Of a stretch of DNA of 64,000 nucleotides, positions 12,701 through 27,200 are shown one piece after another. This DNA comes from Nautilus pompilius (Eukaryota; Mollusca; Cephalopoda; Nautilida; Nautilidae). Made by a program: the position numbers and the translations under genes. The notes beneath the pieces are model-generated. The model saw nothing but the letters and a program-made list of their open reading frames with translations, did not search any database and was not told where the DNA came from. The first letter of the stretch is position 1. Every line of letters starts with the position of its first letter. The stretch lies in assembly GCA_018389105.1 (NCBI GenBank), contig JACATO010002133.1, forward strand, positions 62,001 through 126,000, in the 5' to 3' direction.

Positions 12701-15700
12701 CAGAGAGATGGAGAGAGAGAGATATGACGTCAGTACAGAGAGAGAGAGAAAGAGAGATATGACGTCAGTACAGAGAAAGAGAGATATGACGTCAGTACAG
12801 AGAGAGAGAGAGAGATATGACGTCAGTAGAGAGAGAGAGAGAGAGAGATATGACGTCAGTACAGAGAGAGAGAGAGAGAGATATGACGTCAGTACAGAGA
12901 GAGAGAGATATGACATCAGTAGAGAGAGAGAGAGAGATATGACGTCAGTACAGAGAGAGAGAGAGAGATATGACGTCAGTACAGAGAGAGAGAGATATGA
13001 CGTCAGTACAGAGAAGAGAGATATGATGTCAGTACAGAGAGAGAGAGAGAGAGATATGACGTCAGTACAGAGAGAGAGAGAGAGACTGTCCGATGTACTT
13101 TTGAAACCATTTAAAGATGCATGCATCCTCTCGGCAATTCTGGGATATATTCCCCCAAATCTACGAGTAGGCTTAATGCACTGGACTCGCCTTTGTTGCC
13201 TTTTTGTTATAAAACCATCACTAAATTTAGCTCCTAAAAATGAAATAAAAAGTAAATCTTCTTGCTGTTGGGTATCTCTATGTAAATGCCCTCTGGCTGG
13301 AAATACAGGTCATTAACATCTGGCAGAGGAGGAAACTGTTCCAGTTCTTCCTGTCTATTTTAATGTTGTCAGTACAGAAATAGCCAACTCTGACAGCTTT
13401 GTAAATAATGCAGTGAATCCTAGTTATATTTATTAAATCTCTTGTCATTCATCACTTATTCATTTATCGTAGAACAGATCGTGGAATTTAGTTATCAATG
13501 CAATTTTCTTTTCTTTTCAGTTAGTATCAAGAATGCTGTGGTTTCTTTATCTTTTACATGGAAAAGTACTCAATACCTTGATAATTGTAGACTCGCCATT
13601 AAATAAATCATATGTATTCAATTTATTAAGGCACAGAGGTGCGGGTGGGTGTGTTAATGTATGGCCATTACAAGATGCATAGATAACAAAGCATGTTACA
13701 GTAAGTTTGATAGAACTTTCATCAAATGACTTTTTAAAATCAAAACACAGCCCCCATTTTTATTGTTTTTCATTGGTGAGTTAATGAATAGCAGTTTAGA
13801 AGAGTAAACCTGTGCCGTTCATTGCTATTTATCTTATTCATTTGTTTGGTAATGATAAAAAATTTTTATGCTGTTGTCTCCGAGTAAGAGTAATTGTGGA
13901 ACAGCATTTTCCGGTTTTCATGTGGAGGAGAGTTAAATTCTCATCATCGAAAATTGTTATCTGTAGGTTTAATTATTAAATTTTGGCAGCAATGCTCAAA
14001 GGGAAGAAAATACAAAACTTATTACTCCCCAAAGTACTATAGCAAAATAATTAGTCTTGTATCTGCTTTTGAAGATTGGCAGCCATTTTAATGACTTCTT
14101 CTCATAGATAATGGTGAGTTTTCATAGTGTTTCATTGTTGGAATGTTTTTCTAGATTATCAGAAGAAAGGAACCAGATTCAGATCGCATTCATTTGATTA
14201 GCAAAAAAATTTGAAGTAAATTTTATGTAGATATATGCATAGGGTAAAATTAAATAAACAATATTTTTGTTATTAACCCCCTTTCTATTTTTTTTTTTTT
14301 TTTTTTTTTACAATTTATTCAAGGGGAGGCAGCCATGAAAGTTTTTAGTTGTGCTAAACTTGAAACATTTTTTTAAGTTCTCTCCCCTTCTAGATACTGT
14401 TTCCTTGTCAACAACCTTTTCTGTACCTAGCTCTGAACCAAAAAACAAGGATGGTTGGTTTATTCATCTTTCTTCATTTCAACGAATATGATTTCATGTT
14501 TCAGCTGGGATTTATCCGAAGATGTGGGCACACAGAAGGTTTGTTCTTCATGGAGCTTGGGCGGTCAGCTGTGACTGGACCAGGAGAAGTGTGGATGCAA
14601 GTGGAAGACTCTACCACTGCCCAGAGTCTGCATGACCAGATACTAGGGTAACATTTTTATCACTTTGGATTTGAATGTCTGATGGAATTAACCATGGAAT
14701 CACATCGAGAGCTCTCTATATTTATTATGCATTAATCCCAAAATGATTTTTAAGAGATTTTTCAGAGAAAAGAGAAAAAAAAAAGCTTTTTGTAACTTAA
14801 TTTATCCCTGATGGACTATGAATGATGGCTGATACAGAGATTGTAGAAGCACATATGCACATTTGACATATGATTTTAGTTTGAGAGCTTCATTTGAAAG
14901 GTTATTTCCAGATGACTTACTTTTTCAAATAGATTGGATGAAATAATGGGTGAATTTTTCTGTTTTGCATTGGAAACAAATTAAAGAAATTTATTTGAAG
15001 TTAGTGAGTGCAAGTGTGATTAGCTGTGGGAAAAAGGAGGAATAAAGAGATAGTACTTACAGTAACTGTTTAGTATTAACATCAAATAGATGGACAGGGA
15101 GGAGGAATAAAGAGAGAAGTTAGTCTCATAACTATCTAATTTTAGCAATAAATAAGCTATGGAGTAAAGACAAAACTAGGGTTGTTATTACCAACAACAA
15201 TTAACTGTACTGGAATTTTTTTCCAGTGCCAAAGAACAATGGTTAGTTGTTAGGTTGGAGGAACAGAATAGTACTGAATACTATTAATTCTCCAAGTAAT
15301 GGTAGCAGCAGTACACTAGGTGTACCCTTTGTTTTGTTTTCAGTGCCATGAAAGCAGCTGGTAATCCAGAGTTTCGCAGCAGAAGCAGTAGCTCAAGTAA
15401 AGTGTCTCATTATGACTCAGAACATACAGTGGATGCAAATGTCATTTATTATAGCTGTGATACATTCCCAGTCAACAGATCTCGAACAGTCAGCGAAGGA
15501 CAGCAACACAGGTGAGCTCTGCCTTTTGTCTGTTTTCGGAAAAAAGTCGTTTTGTGTACCAGCTGCTTGTAAACCAGCTTTTTTGTTTCTTTTCATTGCT
15601 TTAAGTGGCTAAAAATACAGTTAACTTGTTTAGATTGCTAGCTTTTGAGTTCATAAACTGGTTATATATGATATATAGGATATTTCATCGTTGCGTTGAC

Positions 15701-18700
15701 AGTAATGCCCATCAGTGTGTCTATGCTTTTGCATGTTCAGTAGAGATTTTGTTTTGACATTTCTCTGAAGATATTTGTGGCTAGAAGTGGGTGCTAGGAC
15801 AGGATGAGAAAAACAGTAAATAAATTTTGGAGAATGACAAAGTAAGAAGACTTAGCTGATTGACCAGATACTTATTAATTCCACTTTGCTACATTACTGC
15901 AATCCAGCTATTTAGTATAGCCAATCCGCACCTTGCATATACACCTGTTTTCCTTCCATCAGTCCGTTATTTAGTTGGTTAAATTTTCTTATTACAACTG
16001 ATTAATTTTGATATTTTTCAAATTATGAAACAGCTATCACACACACACACACATACACACACACATACATACAATGACAAAAAACAAAAAAAAAATGTTT
16101 TAAAAGTATGAGCCCACAATATGAAAACTTATCCTTTTTTAACACTTTATCGTTTAATGAAAAAACAAGAAAATCAGATAATCAGAACATGCAAATCATT
16201 AATTGTGTCATTGCAGCCGCTTCAAACTATAACTATGCATCCAAAGAATTATTTCTAGGGATGGCATACTGAGTTCATAACCGATGCATAATGTTATTAT
16301 TTCTTGCTGGTTGTTATCTCAACTGAGTTTTTTTGCATAAATGTTAATGGACCTCATTAGTGGTGATTGTTGTCGCCCCTTTTTTTGTCAGATTAAATGT
16401 CACCTAAAAGCTAAGTTCCATATAAAACGTTGCTCTCCATTATTGCCCCTTCATAAAGGCAACAAACCATTAATGTAATGAAATCATCCAGCTCTAACCC
16501 ATCAGTTTGAAGGGGGCTGAAGAAAAAAACAAGCAAAATAAAATTAAAAAAAAGGCAGATTGGTCACTAGTCAAGCATCTGGTGCAAAGCTTTATTTGAT
16601 AGGTAGCAATTAACTTCTAACTGGGGTTCTTCTCAACAGTCAGAATTTAAACCTCTACTACAAAAGATAGGTAGAGAAGTTGGATTGATTGGCCAAACAG
16701 CATCTAGAAAACCTTTTGGTAACAACGAAAAAGCAACTTGACCTGTAGGTATACCTCAGAACAACAGCAGTGTGTTAAAATAAAGGACAGGCAACAATAT
16801 AAGAATTGTATTTATCCTACAATTAACTATGGTGGTGGAAATGTTAAATTGTGGAGTCGTTATGCTGGTTACTTGGCTGATTACTTAAAAAAAAAATTGA
16901 TGGGATTCTGTCAAAAGGGATATATCACAATATTCTGCAATTCCAAGAATAAAACAATGATATGAAGAACATTGCAAAGCTCAATATACGTTATTACCAG
17001 ATGAGAATCGGAAGGATTCCTTAAAATTGTGGTTTGCTCTCCATTCTTCAGGATCTGAACCCCGTTGAACTTGTCTGGGTGAAGTTGATCAAAGAGTCAA
17101 GAAAAAATATCCAGCCATTGTCACTAAGCTGCAGAATTACTTGCATGAAGAATAGGGGTTACTTACAAGGCAGTTTATTTTAAAAAAGGACTAAACAGGA
17201 TACCCAAAATATTTGTTTAATTAAATAAAAGGTGATTATTTTGATAACAACAATAACACAATTAATGGTTTATGTTCTGATAGATAGTTTATCTTATTTG
17301 TTTCTGGAATATTGAATTTTTATTGGTAATAGAGTGTTGAAAAGACAGATGACAGTTTTACATGGGTTTGGGTCATGATTTTGAGCATCAGTGTATATAT
17401 TATCATCATCAAAGATTGATTGAATCTGTATAGATTGATGCTACATCCAGTTGTATAAGTAATTATATATGGACTTATCTCTCTGGGGTAATTGCATAGA
17501 CTTTATAATTATAACCTCGTTTTCAAGTTTTGTTGACGTACTGAATGTCAGATGAATTATGGGAGCTTTAACAATGGCCGACGCATTATTCTAGGTTATT
17601 TATAGTATATCCACAATCTTTCTGCTGATAAATGATGACCAAAAAAATAAATATAGTTGGAAGTTAAAGTTTTGATTACCAAACTAGTTGTGTTTAAATT
17701 GAAGACAACAGCTAAGCACTCACCCATGCGCAGACCGATATCCTTCAGGAAATGGTATTTATGGTTTGGTACCCATTTAACTTTCCTGTCATTATTTTAA
17801 TGTAAATTTTTGTTGCAGGTGGATTTGGTTCTGTGTTTAATGTCAGAATGATTACATTAAAGTCAGACAAAACATTCTCAGTGTTATTAGTACAGAGTGA
17901 TGCATGGCTCTTATCTAAATCAGAATGGGTTGGTAGACAGTATCTGAATCTCTCATGCGAAAATTTTTTTCTCTTTTCTCAAATATCTAATGCATTCTGT
18001 GATTTGGAAATAATTAAGCTAATAAGCTAGTATATGTATGTGGGCTGCTTCAGAGTTAATCCTGGAATTTTTTTTTTTTTTTGTTAAAACCTGTAATGAT
18101 TTGGTATTATAAATTTATACAGGCTAACTTTCAAATATGTTATTGCCACATACACTGAAAATTACATGGAATTCCAGTATACAGCTGCACAGATACAAGA
18201 GTAAAAAGTTGCCAATGTTATTGAATTTCTCACTACTGAATGGTTAATGCTGACTGAGATCAGTTGTTGCATGTTGGCTACAGAGAACCCAACAATTCTA
18301 GTCTTCAACCCAGATTACGCAAATACAGTCTTACTACTAAGTTATGATCTTTTAATATTTTTGGGCTTGGTATAATAAAATATGGTAAATTTGTCATTCT
18401 TATTTGGGTGAAATTAAACACCACCAAGATTAAGTATTTGTACTACTGTACTACTGTAGCTGCGTTCAAGCATATTATTATACTGATTTTCGATTTATTC
18501 CGACTGCTATATTGTTGTTGAAACAAAAGCCATCTAAGCCAAGAATGTGTATCCAACTAAGAAACCAGTTGCAGAACTTTAACTCGGATTATACTACCAG
18601 CCAGCCATACGTTAAAGCATCCAAAATGAAGGGAAACCACGTATTCTAAATGCTTTGCTGCCCAGATTTAATTATCAGAGAAAACCTGTCGCTATGCAAA

Positions 18701-21700
18701 AGCATAAAGATTATGCACAGTTCATATCATTAAGTAAGAGAGTTGATTCTTTTTTCAAACAACTGAAAGGGACTGGCACGGATTTGGTAACAAGGGGTTG
18801 GTTCACCCATTTTCTCACTGCACTTAATTTATTAATTTCATCTGCTAATCCATGAAAAATCATTTTTCTAAAAAAAAGTTCTCAGATTTTTAAAATGTGC
18901 TGAAGTTTTAGCAGCAATGGAACTAAAGCTATGGGAATCTTAAAACTCTAGCAAATGAAAAAGACTATTCTACTAGTGAGGATCAGAAAGAAGAAAGTGG
19001 CTGGATTTATTCCTAAGGAAGAATCCTGGTCTAAAGGTGGAGACTAGTGGGGCACTATTAGATGGCCTACATCGGAATTACATGTCAGGAGATCGTTATA
19101 AATATGGACACCAATGAAAGAATACTTCAAACACACCAAAAGTTCCAAAGAGCCGGGCAAAGGAAACCGAGAAAAGCAAGCCAGTTCCAGACCAAACATA
19201 CAACAGGAAAGGAATTTTCTTCAGATTCTTCATCTTTCCAGAAAGTGCCAGAAAAAGTTAGTGGTATTAGGATATTTGGGATTAAAAGGAACTTTGGAAA
19301 TCTATCATCAAAATTATATATATATATTTTTTTTTTTCTTAGAAGGAAAAAACCAAAGAAACAAGAGCAGCATTGTGATTGAACCCCAAACAAAACTGTA
19401 CATAAGGAGCAAAGTAGTGCTGGAAATCTTAGCTCCAAAGCTCTCACAGAGTCCTACAATGATATAAGGAAATTTCATAGCATTGTGTGTGGGTACAAAT
19501 TCAAAAATAAAGATCTTCTCCCGGGAGCAAGAACTGCTTTAAAATGCTGCAGTTGTAGCCAAAACTCTGAAGTAATCCAAATTTTCTTCAGTGGATTACT
19601 TTTCACAGAATGTGCTGTTTTCCTGCAGTCGATTATTGGTGACCTTGGTATGTTGTGATGGATGAAGTACAGTCAGAATTTGTGATTTTAAGTTAACAAC
19701 TTGACAAATGATACATTACAGGAGGAGAGAACAGATCTGACCTAGCACTTGACTTGAAAAACTAAAAAAAACATTAGAGCACAGTTTGAAATACAGATTG
19801 CTCCCCTCACAAAAAAACCTGTGCAATACCTGCCAGCAATGCAGATAATGAGGGGATCTTCAATTTACTTAAGAAAAACAGAAAAAAAAGGCTTTTAGCC
19901 AAATGCTTGTATTTATAGTTGAAGTGAATGCTAAGCAAAAATTGTTTTGAACAAGGTACAGATAAAAACTGTGGCAGAAGACCTAAATGGGCACAAACCA
20001 GCCATTGAGTTAGTAAAGGTATACCATTAGATAATCAGCATCTCTGTATTTTTTCGGGGGGGGGACTTGAGTACTGAGAGAAGGCATCTGAATCATAAAG
20101 AGCAGGGAATTGGATCTTAAAAATAAGCTTTGCACAGGCCAGATGGCTATTTCTATGAATGATGGTGTGAACTGATCTGAAATGATTGACTCATCTCCAT
20201 GTGTCTACTGAATATTGCTGGAATTTTACAAGAGACATTAAACACCATTACCAGAAACCTACAGTATTCATTTTAAATTCTTGCTTTGCTGCTTCTGTAT
20301 TTAGTAAGATATCTAATCAAGGGTGACTGACCAGGCGTAAACTTTGATTTCTTTTTCTTCTTCCCTAGTCCGAGAAAGTCTCACCCAAAGAGCTCCATGA
20401 TGGAGAAGACGCGTCCACAAAGCATGTACAATCGGACATCAGCAGTGGCTGCAGCTGGACAAACCAGTCTCAGCACTAGTCCAATTAGGTATTTATTACA
20501 ATTTTTGATGTTGTTGCATTATTTCTTTCTTTTTAAGGGAAGGAGCCATGTTAGCATATCCAGATCTAATTATTGTGTATTGTTTTCAAGAAAACTCTAA
20601 AAGTGGCTGCCTTGTCTACTTGGCCACAAAATAAACAATAGTAATTGAACGCTATTAGTACTACAACAGAGCTATTTAATGCACATGCTTGCCTGTCTGT
20701 TGTTTTACTAAAAATAGAATCGAATAAATAAATAAATGAGAAAATGTAAATTTCTTATAATATTGTATGATGTGTTTACTGACCTTTCAAAAATCTTTTT
20801 ATCACTTTTTTAAAAAATTTTTGTTTCAAACCTAAAAGATTTTGGTTCATGTCCAAATTTTGCTTTTCCCTTTGAGTGATACAAGTAATTAGACTGTCAG
20901 TCTGCTAAGGCTGAGGTGAAAAATTTGGATCCTTGTTGGATCCAGCTTGTCTGGCTTAACTCCTTAGCAAGGTTTCTTCTCATTTTTCTTTGCTGGTTGG
21001 CTGCATGGATCTTCTCCCACATTTAAAAATGAAGAGTTCTAGTGAAAATTTTCTGGGTAATTGTGGTAGAAGTTCTGCTGGTTCAACCAGCTTCCATCTT
21101 GACCACTACTCAAGAGCTTTCAGATAACTCACCTGGTCACCATGGCAGGTGCCCCCATACTTTCTCCCTTCCAGCTCACTGCCATGTAATGTCCTCAAGG
21201 CCTTAGAGTCAAAATGGGTCTCTGTAAAGTAAGTTAGCCCTTTTCAAGAAAGTGTCATCATTTAATTGCTAGTAATTCTGTCAGAAATTGTATAGATAAA
21301 ACTTACATCCATAATTAATTTTATGAATTTATCACAAGTTTGATTTTACATATTCCAATCTGCCATTGACTTGGTTACATTCCTGGTGGTTTTATTATTC
21401 TCCCAACATTTAAATATACTAATAAATTTCCCTTAGTTGTTTTTTTTTTTTATACTGAATTTTTTGAGACTACTTATAATATTAGGTTGTTACAGAAGTT
21501 TTGTCGGTTTTTTTTACCGCAACAATGACACTTCATATCGCTGCTGAATGTAAAATTTATTAATCAAAGTCAGTTCCATTACAATCAATACACTTCTGCC
21601 AATGACTTACAAGTGCATTTATACCATTTTGAAAAAAAATTGGATTTCTGGAGTCGATAAACTGTTGAACGGCAGTTTCAGTTGCTGCTTGGTTGGAGAA

Positions 21701-24122
21701 GTATTTCATTCAGATGAAGCTGTTGAGGTGTTTGAAAAGACGGTAGTAGTCTGTGGGAGAAATGCCTGGTGAATAGGCTGGGTGAGGGAGAACTTCTTAC
21801 CCCAACGTGTTCAGTTTCTGAAGAGTCACTTTTGCAACATGAGCACAAGCATTGTCGTGGAGCAGGATTGCGCCTCTTCGATCCACCAATGCCAGTTGTC
21901 ATTGGGAGAATTTCTGATGAACAATGTTTAATTCATGGCAGTACCTTTCAGCTGTGATGGTCTTGCCAGGTTGCAAGAAGTTATAGTGGATGACACCAAT
22001 TGCAGTCCACCAGACAGTGACCATGACCTTTGGGTGGAGGCTGAGTTTTGGAATGTGGTTAGGCCTTTTGTCTCTGTCAAGCCACTGTGCTGATCGTTTG
22101 CAATTGTCATGAAGGACCCATTTTTCATGACACTGATTCGATCAAGAAATTGGTTGTTTCTGTTTATGACAAGCGAAGAGCTGATCTCCAATCAACAACT
22201 TGGTTGTTGTTTGGATCGACTTCAACTGAGGCTTTCAGATGGTCATTGTCACAGCTGGAAGGATGTCCGATATGTTTCTCATCTTCGAGGCACACATCTC
22301 CTGATCAAAACTTTGCAAACCATCATTGTACTGTGTGCTCATTTGCTGTGTCCTCACCAAATGCCTGCTTAATGTTACGAGTTTCTTCACTCACTTTGTG
22401 GCCCGGTTTGAACTCGTGAAGCAAAATTGCACGAAAACCTTTTCTATCCATTCTTCACTCAGAATCCTGAAACAAATATCCATTTAATGATTTTTATAAA
22501 GGTAGGTTTTATATAATGTATGCCAAAGCACACGCTACAAAACGATATATAACCTATTTACGTACACCTTCAAAAGCATGCAAAAAATGAACCCTGAATT
22601 AACATAACTTAAAAACTGACAAAACTTTTATAATGACCTAATATAAATAATCATCAATAAAAAAAGAAATGCTACATTGATATAATTGATACTGGTGGTC
22701 ATACTATTGACAGGTGTTTAGTAGGTTGGTCACACAGGTCACGTGGATTATGTTGGATGAGCTACAGTGCTTTTGCATGCATGCTGTGTAGATGTGTCCT
22801 TTGATGTGGGGCTCACTATGAGATGCATATGTTACCTCCTTGAATGAGATTCCATTGTGTCTACTTAAATTGGAACACCATTCATAATCAGTAAACACCA
22901 TTGTGCTCATTGTGATTCTGCTGTAATGGGCATTCATCAAATGACTATTGCAAGACTATGATTCCAATACATGAAAACTAGATCAGCAGATGATGCATCC
23001 ATGTTGGGGAGACTGCAGCTCAGAAGTGCATCAGGCCGTAAAACTTTGTGATAGCCATGTTATGGCAACAGGAATAGCAGTAAGTATTCCTGGTTTGCAC
23101 CAGATTACAGGTTGGACAGTCAGAAATTGACTTAGAACGAGTGGCTAGAATGCGGTCACCCAACCACTCTGTGGTAGTATTTTGAGTGACCAGCACCAAG
23201 GCACACGCCTTTACTGTTGTCAGCAAAGTCTATCTCAAGATGCTGGTAGAATGCCCTTTATACTGATGAGCTAATGGTTGATAGTGAATTTACTGAAGAC
23301 GTAGGCAGCATTTGGCAAGTGAATTGTTATCATGGCGGTGATGTGATAATGTGATGGGAGATATCCTGTATTGGGACCATCTCACAAAAATGTAGCAGTA
23401 TAAGGGTATTTCGTGGCACATTCTGTCAGTGTCTGTGGTGGCATATTCCAGCAAGACTACATGCACCCATGCACTAAATAAGTCAGTATGGACTTCTTGC
23501 AGGCAGTTGTTGCTTAAGTTCTAGCCTGGCTGGGCCTGATCACTGAATATTGCTTCTTTAGAGCACCTATGGAATGAGATGGCCAGACAAAACAAAATTG
23601 ATCCACATAGCCACAGAATTTGCAATAACTCTTCCAGGCACTGTAGGGTATCTGGAGGAACATCCCTCAGAGTTAATTCCACAAGGCAAATGTGCGGTAG
23701 TCACCTATTCCCTCAGTAAAGTAATCATGTCTACTACTGATGCTTGTCCATCAGTTCTGATGACATGTGGAAAGTGATGCAAACATCAGTACCAGGTATG
23801 GCATGACTTTGTTTTGTGATTTAAGGATACAAACATCCATGTTTCTATGAAACATAAATTTAGATTTGGTTTCTCAGTCAGTTTTACAACAGCTAACACT
23901 GGATATAGGTGTAATGTTCTTTTTTTTTGGTTGTCATGACGATTATGCCTCAGAAAACTGACCCTCCAATTCTTGAGTCTCACTTATCTAGACTGCTTGC
24001 TAATTTATTGTACAATAGATCATGTGGTTGGTTCTTTGGGTATCAGGAAAGCAAGGGGGAACTCATATGATTTTGAAGATATTTACAGTGTGCCTCTTTT
24101 GCTTTTTATTTAGATGGCCTCC

Positions 24123-24160
<38 letters not shown>

Positions 24161-24192
24161 CCTATGTCATATCTTTCTCTGTACTGATGCCA

Positions 24193-24229
<37 letters not shown>

Positions 24230-24230
24230 A

Positions 24231-24281
<51 letters not shown>

Positions 24282-27200
24282 GATGAAAATGTCCTAGTTA
24301 TAAATTTGGCTAAATTGACTCACATCTCAACATTTGTGTATGTGATTAGCAAACAATAAAGAAGCATTAAAAAAAAAGAACAAACAGAATTCTTTGATTG
24401 CATTCTCCATGAATTGAACTTAATTCACCTGAACTGTCTGCAATGGACTAATTAAGCTGAATATATCTTGGTTAGGTGTCTCCTCTGGGTAGATTTATGT
24501 GACCACTGTTGATCACAGGATCTCATGTATTTCACCATAAAGGTAGCTATGCTTATTTGTGAAGTGAAGTATTCTTTTTCTACTATATACTGCTTGCTTT
24601 GGGACAGGTTTATGCAAAAAAACAGCAACAACGAGAAAGAACCAATCTTACCTGTCCAAAAACAAAAACATGATTAATCTGTATGCTAGCATAATGTTTT
24701 TTTTTTTTTTTTTTCTTAAAAGAGACCTCACCCCTTTTCCACCACTTCTGACTCATGCCCACTGTATGCCTGGAGTAGGCCAAATATTTTGTCCTTTTGA
24801 CAAGAGGGTGCCAGTGGAAGGGATGGGAAGCAGAGTGAGCAGGTGGCTTCCACCCACCACCACCTTTCTGGTACAAGGGCAGGCACACCTTATTTCGAGG
24901 GGACAGTTTCGCCTTTGAACACCACGTCTCACCTTTGTGAGGCGTATATTCTGCTTGCCAAATTTTAACTCAAATTTCTGATTAGACTCCAACCTGTACA
25001 ACTTTTTCAAAATTAACCTTGGCAGGTGGATGGGGGTGGGGGCGTGGCATGACCACATTTCAAGGGATCAGTAATTATAATTTGGGAAACATCTGCACGG
25101 TTTTCCTTGAGTGAAATATCATATAGAATTAGATGATTTGAGTTGCTTCCCTTAGACCATTAATTTGTGTATTTCATCTTTTTTTTAAAAAAATGTTTTC
25201 CTTTAAGTGAAATATTCCCATGCTGCAAAACCCACAGAAACTGAAATTGCTATTGGACTTCTCAGCCTAAAGAACAAGGTGCCCAGATTAGGTTGAGAGG
25301 GAGGGGGGGGGAGCTTTTGTACCATTGGATTATGGGAACATTTCCCTATATCTGAGTTATTTGATAACCCTATCACCTTTTGGAAATAATGTTGGTTTCA
25401 GATCCTGTGACCACCCCACTCTGCTAATTTAACAAACAAACACATTTATTTAATTTAATTTAACCTAATTAATGCTCAATAAATGATAATAGAGTTATCG
25501 GACATATTTGTTTTCTTATTTGAGAAAATAAATCTTTGAATAAGAAGCCAACCAGTGTCACCACTATCTTTTAGAAAAGGCTTTTTTCCCCCTTGTGTCT
25601 TCACGCATGGGAAAACACCTCATTGGTTTTGTATGGCATGTGATATTCGCAACCCCATTTTTATTAGCTTCATTCAGATAAACAAGTAAATAAAACCGGT
25701 GCATAGTTTCACTTAGTTTGCTCATCATGTTTATAAATGTTTCCCAGAATACTGCTTTCTTTGCTTAGCGGCAAACAGAAAGTTCTACTAATGATGAATT
25801 GTTTCTGGAAAGACAGGACAACCATGCAGGTGATCTAAGGTGGCAGGCACACGGCCAATTTGTACAAGTTGATTGTAAATGACAATTAAATGCAACACAT
25901 TGAAGAATCAATATTATGAAATAAATTGGATACAAGCACGATTCTGTGGATTGCACGCATCTAATCTAGGGGCAAAAATGTTGCTTATGTGTAGAAACAG
26001 TTAGTAGCACCTGCCTGTGAGTTGCATCAAGCAGACAGTCTCATCACAGATCAAAGATTCCGACAGTGGGTGGTATTTCTGGTCTTAGTAATTTCGCTCA
26101 ATGAAGAATATTTCTCTCTCTTTCAGAATTCTGATCTGTCTTCGTTTACTTCTTTCTTTGTGGGGAGATTTTGCACATCTGGTTGTAGGCCGCATGCAAG
26201 CATTACATTTGTGTAAAGACACCAATTCGTTTTAGTTTACTGATACTGATCGATGTTGATGATACTGTCAGGTGTGGATTGTTGAAAGCATAAAGCTAAG
26301 AAAAAACTAGAAATAAGTAAACATGCAGACTTCTTGATGAGTTTTTGAAAAACAGACAACAACCTATTTCCAGAGCCAAGTGCACCTGCATGCGATAGTT
26401 AGAAAGCAAACGAACCTGCTGTAAGGAGGGCATCATAAAGTAACTTACCTGGTTTGGGGGGGGCTAACACGTCAGGCCAGATTTGCATTTCTATCAATGA
26501 TAGAAAGAAGTTCACTTCATCAAATTGCAGGTAGGGGGGAGACAACAACAAATAAAATATTCTGAAAGTAATAGAAAAACAAATGGCAAGCACTGTTGAA
26601 AGTTATCTACCACTATACATCACTGTGAGATAGAGTTAATTGTCTATCATTATTCTAAAGAAATTTTGTTTATAAATTTATCCCTCTTTCCATTTTGACC
26701 TCTTATACTCTTTTCACCCAAAACTGGTGGCTTCCATCTGTGCAGCGAACGGTAAAAACTAAGACATGCAATTAAGGACTTAAAGGAAACTAAAAAGTAG
26801 ATTTTTCTCACGCAGTTCCAGAATTCTTATTCGATGTATTTCACTGCCTCGTGGTTATGAAATGAAAAACCAAATTTGTGGTTTGATTCCATCTCACCTA
26901 CACACTTTTTCTCGCTTATATAGACGCACTCTCTCACTCTCACGTTCTCACTTTCTGTTGCTTTCTCACACTCTTGCATTCTCACTTTCTCTCTCTCTCA
27001 CACACACACAGCAAGTTGGCCTCCACCTGCTACTGTTGTTTTATCGAATGCTTTTTATAAAAATTTACTAGAATGTCAAAAATAGCTTGCGTATGTACCA
27101 TGATGTACAGCAGTGCCACCAGCAGCAGAAACTGGAAATTGCTGGTCTGGTTTCTCATCCTGCATTGCTACAGCTGCTTTGGATGCCAGTCAAGAGACAG

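Larger units (their letters stand above)
10478..14504 (+). other. IRS intron (within PTB)
   Basis: This 4-kb intron contains the CRE-bearing GA minisatellite at 12572-13085. It also has a more base-balanced stretch around 11150-11480 and 11880-12250 that could hold regulatory DNA, and one copy of a dispersed repeat at 14104-14175. A poly-G run lies near 12240-12256. Confidence 0.8.

Noticed and set aside
12572-13085. CRISPR-like array
   Set aside because: The spacers are simple (GA)n of varying length, not unique sequence, and the genome is an animal's.
12708-13316. Charged arginine/glutamate-rich frame over the GA array, and its minus-strand counterpart
   Set aside because: These are low-complexity translations of the GA/CRE minisatellite.
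16738-16965. Host gene from the 75-codon frame
   Set aside because: The peptide carries the Tc1 GGG-V-W block and belongs to the degraded transposon.
24022-24359. Leu/Ser and Thr/His-rich frames near 24100
   Set aside because: They are translations of CT/CA/GA microsatellites.
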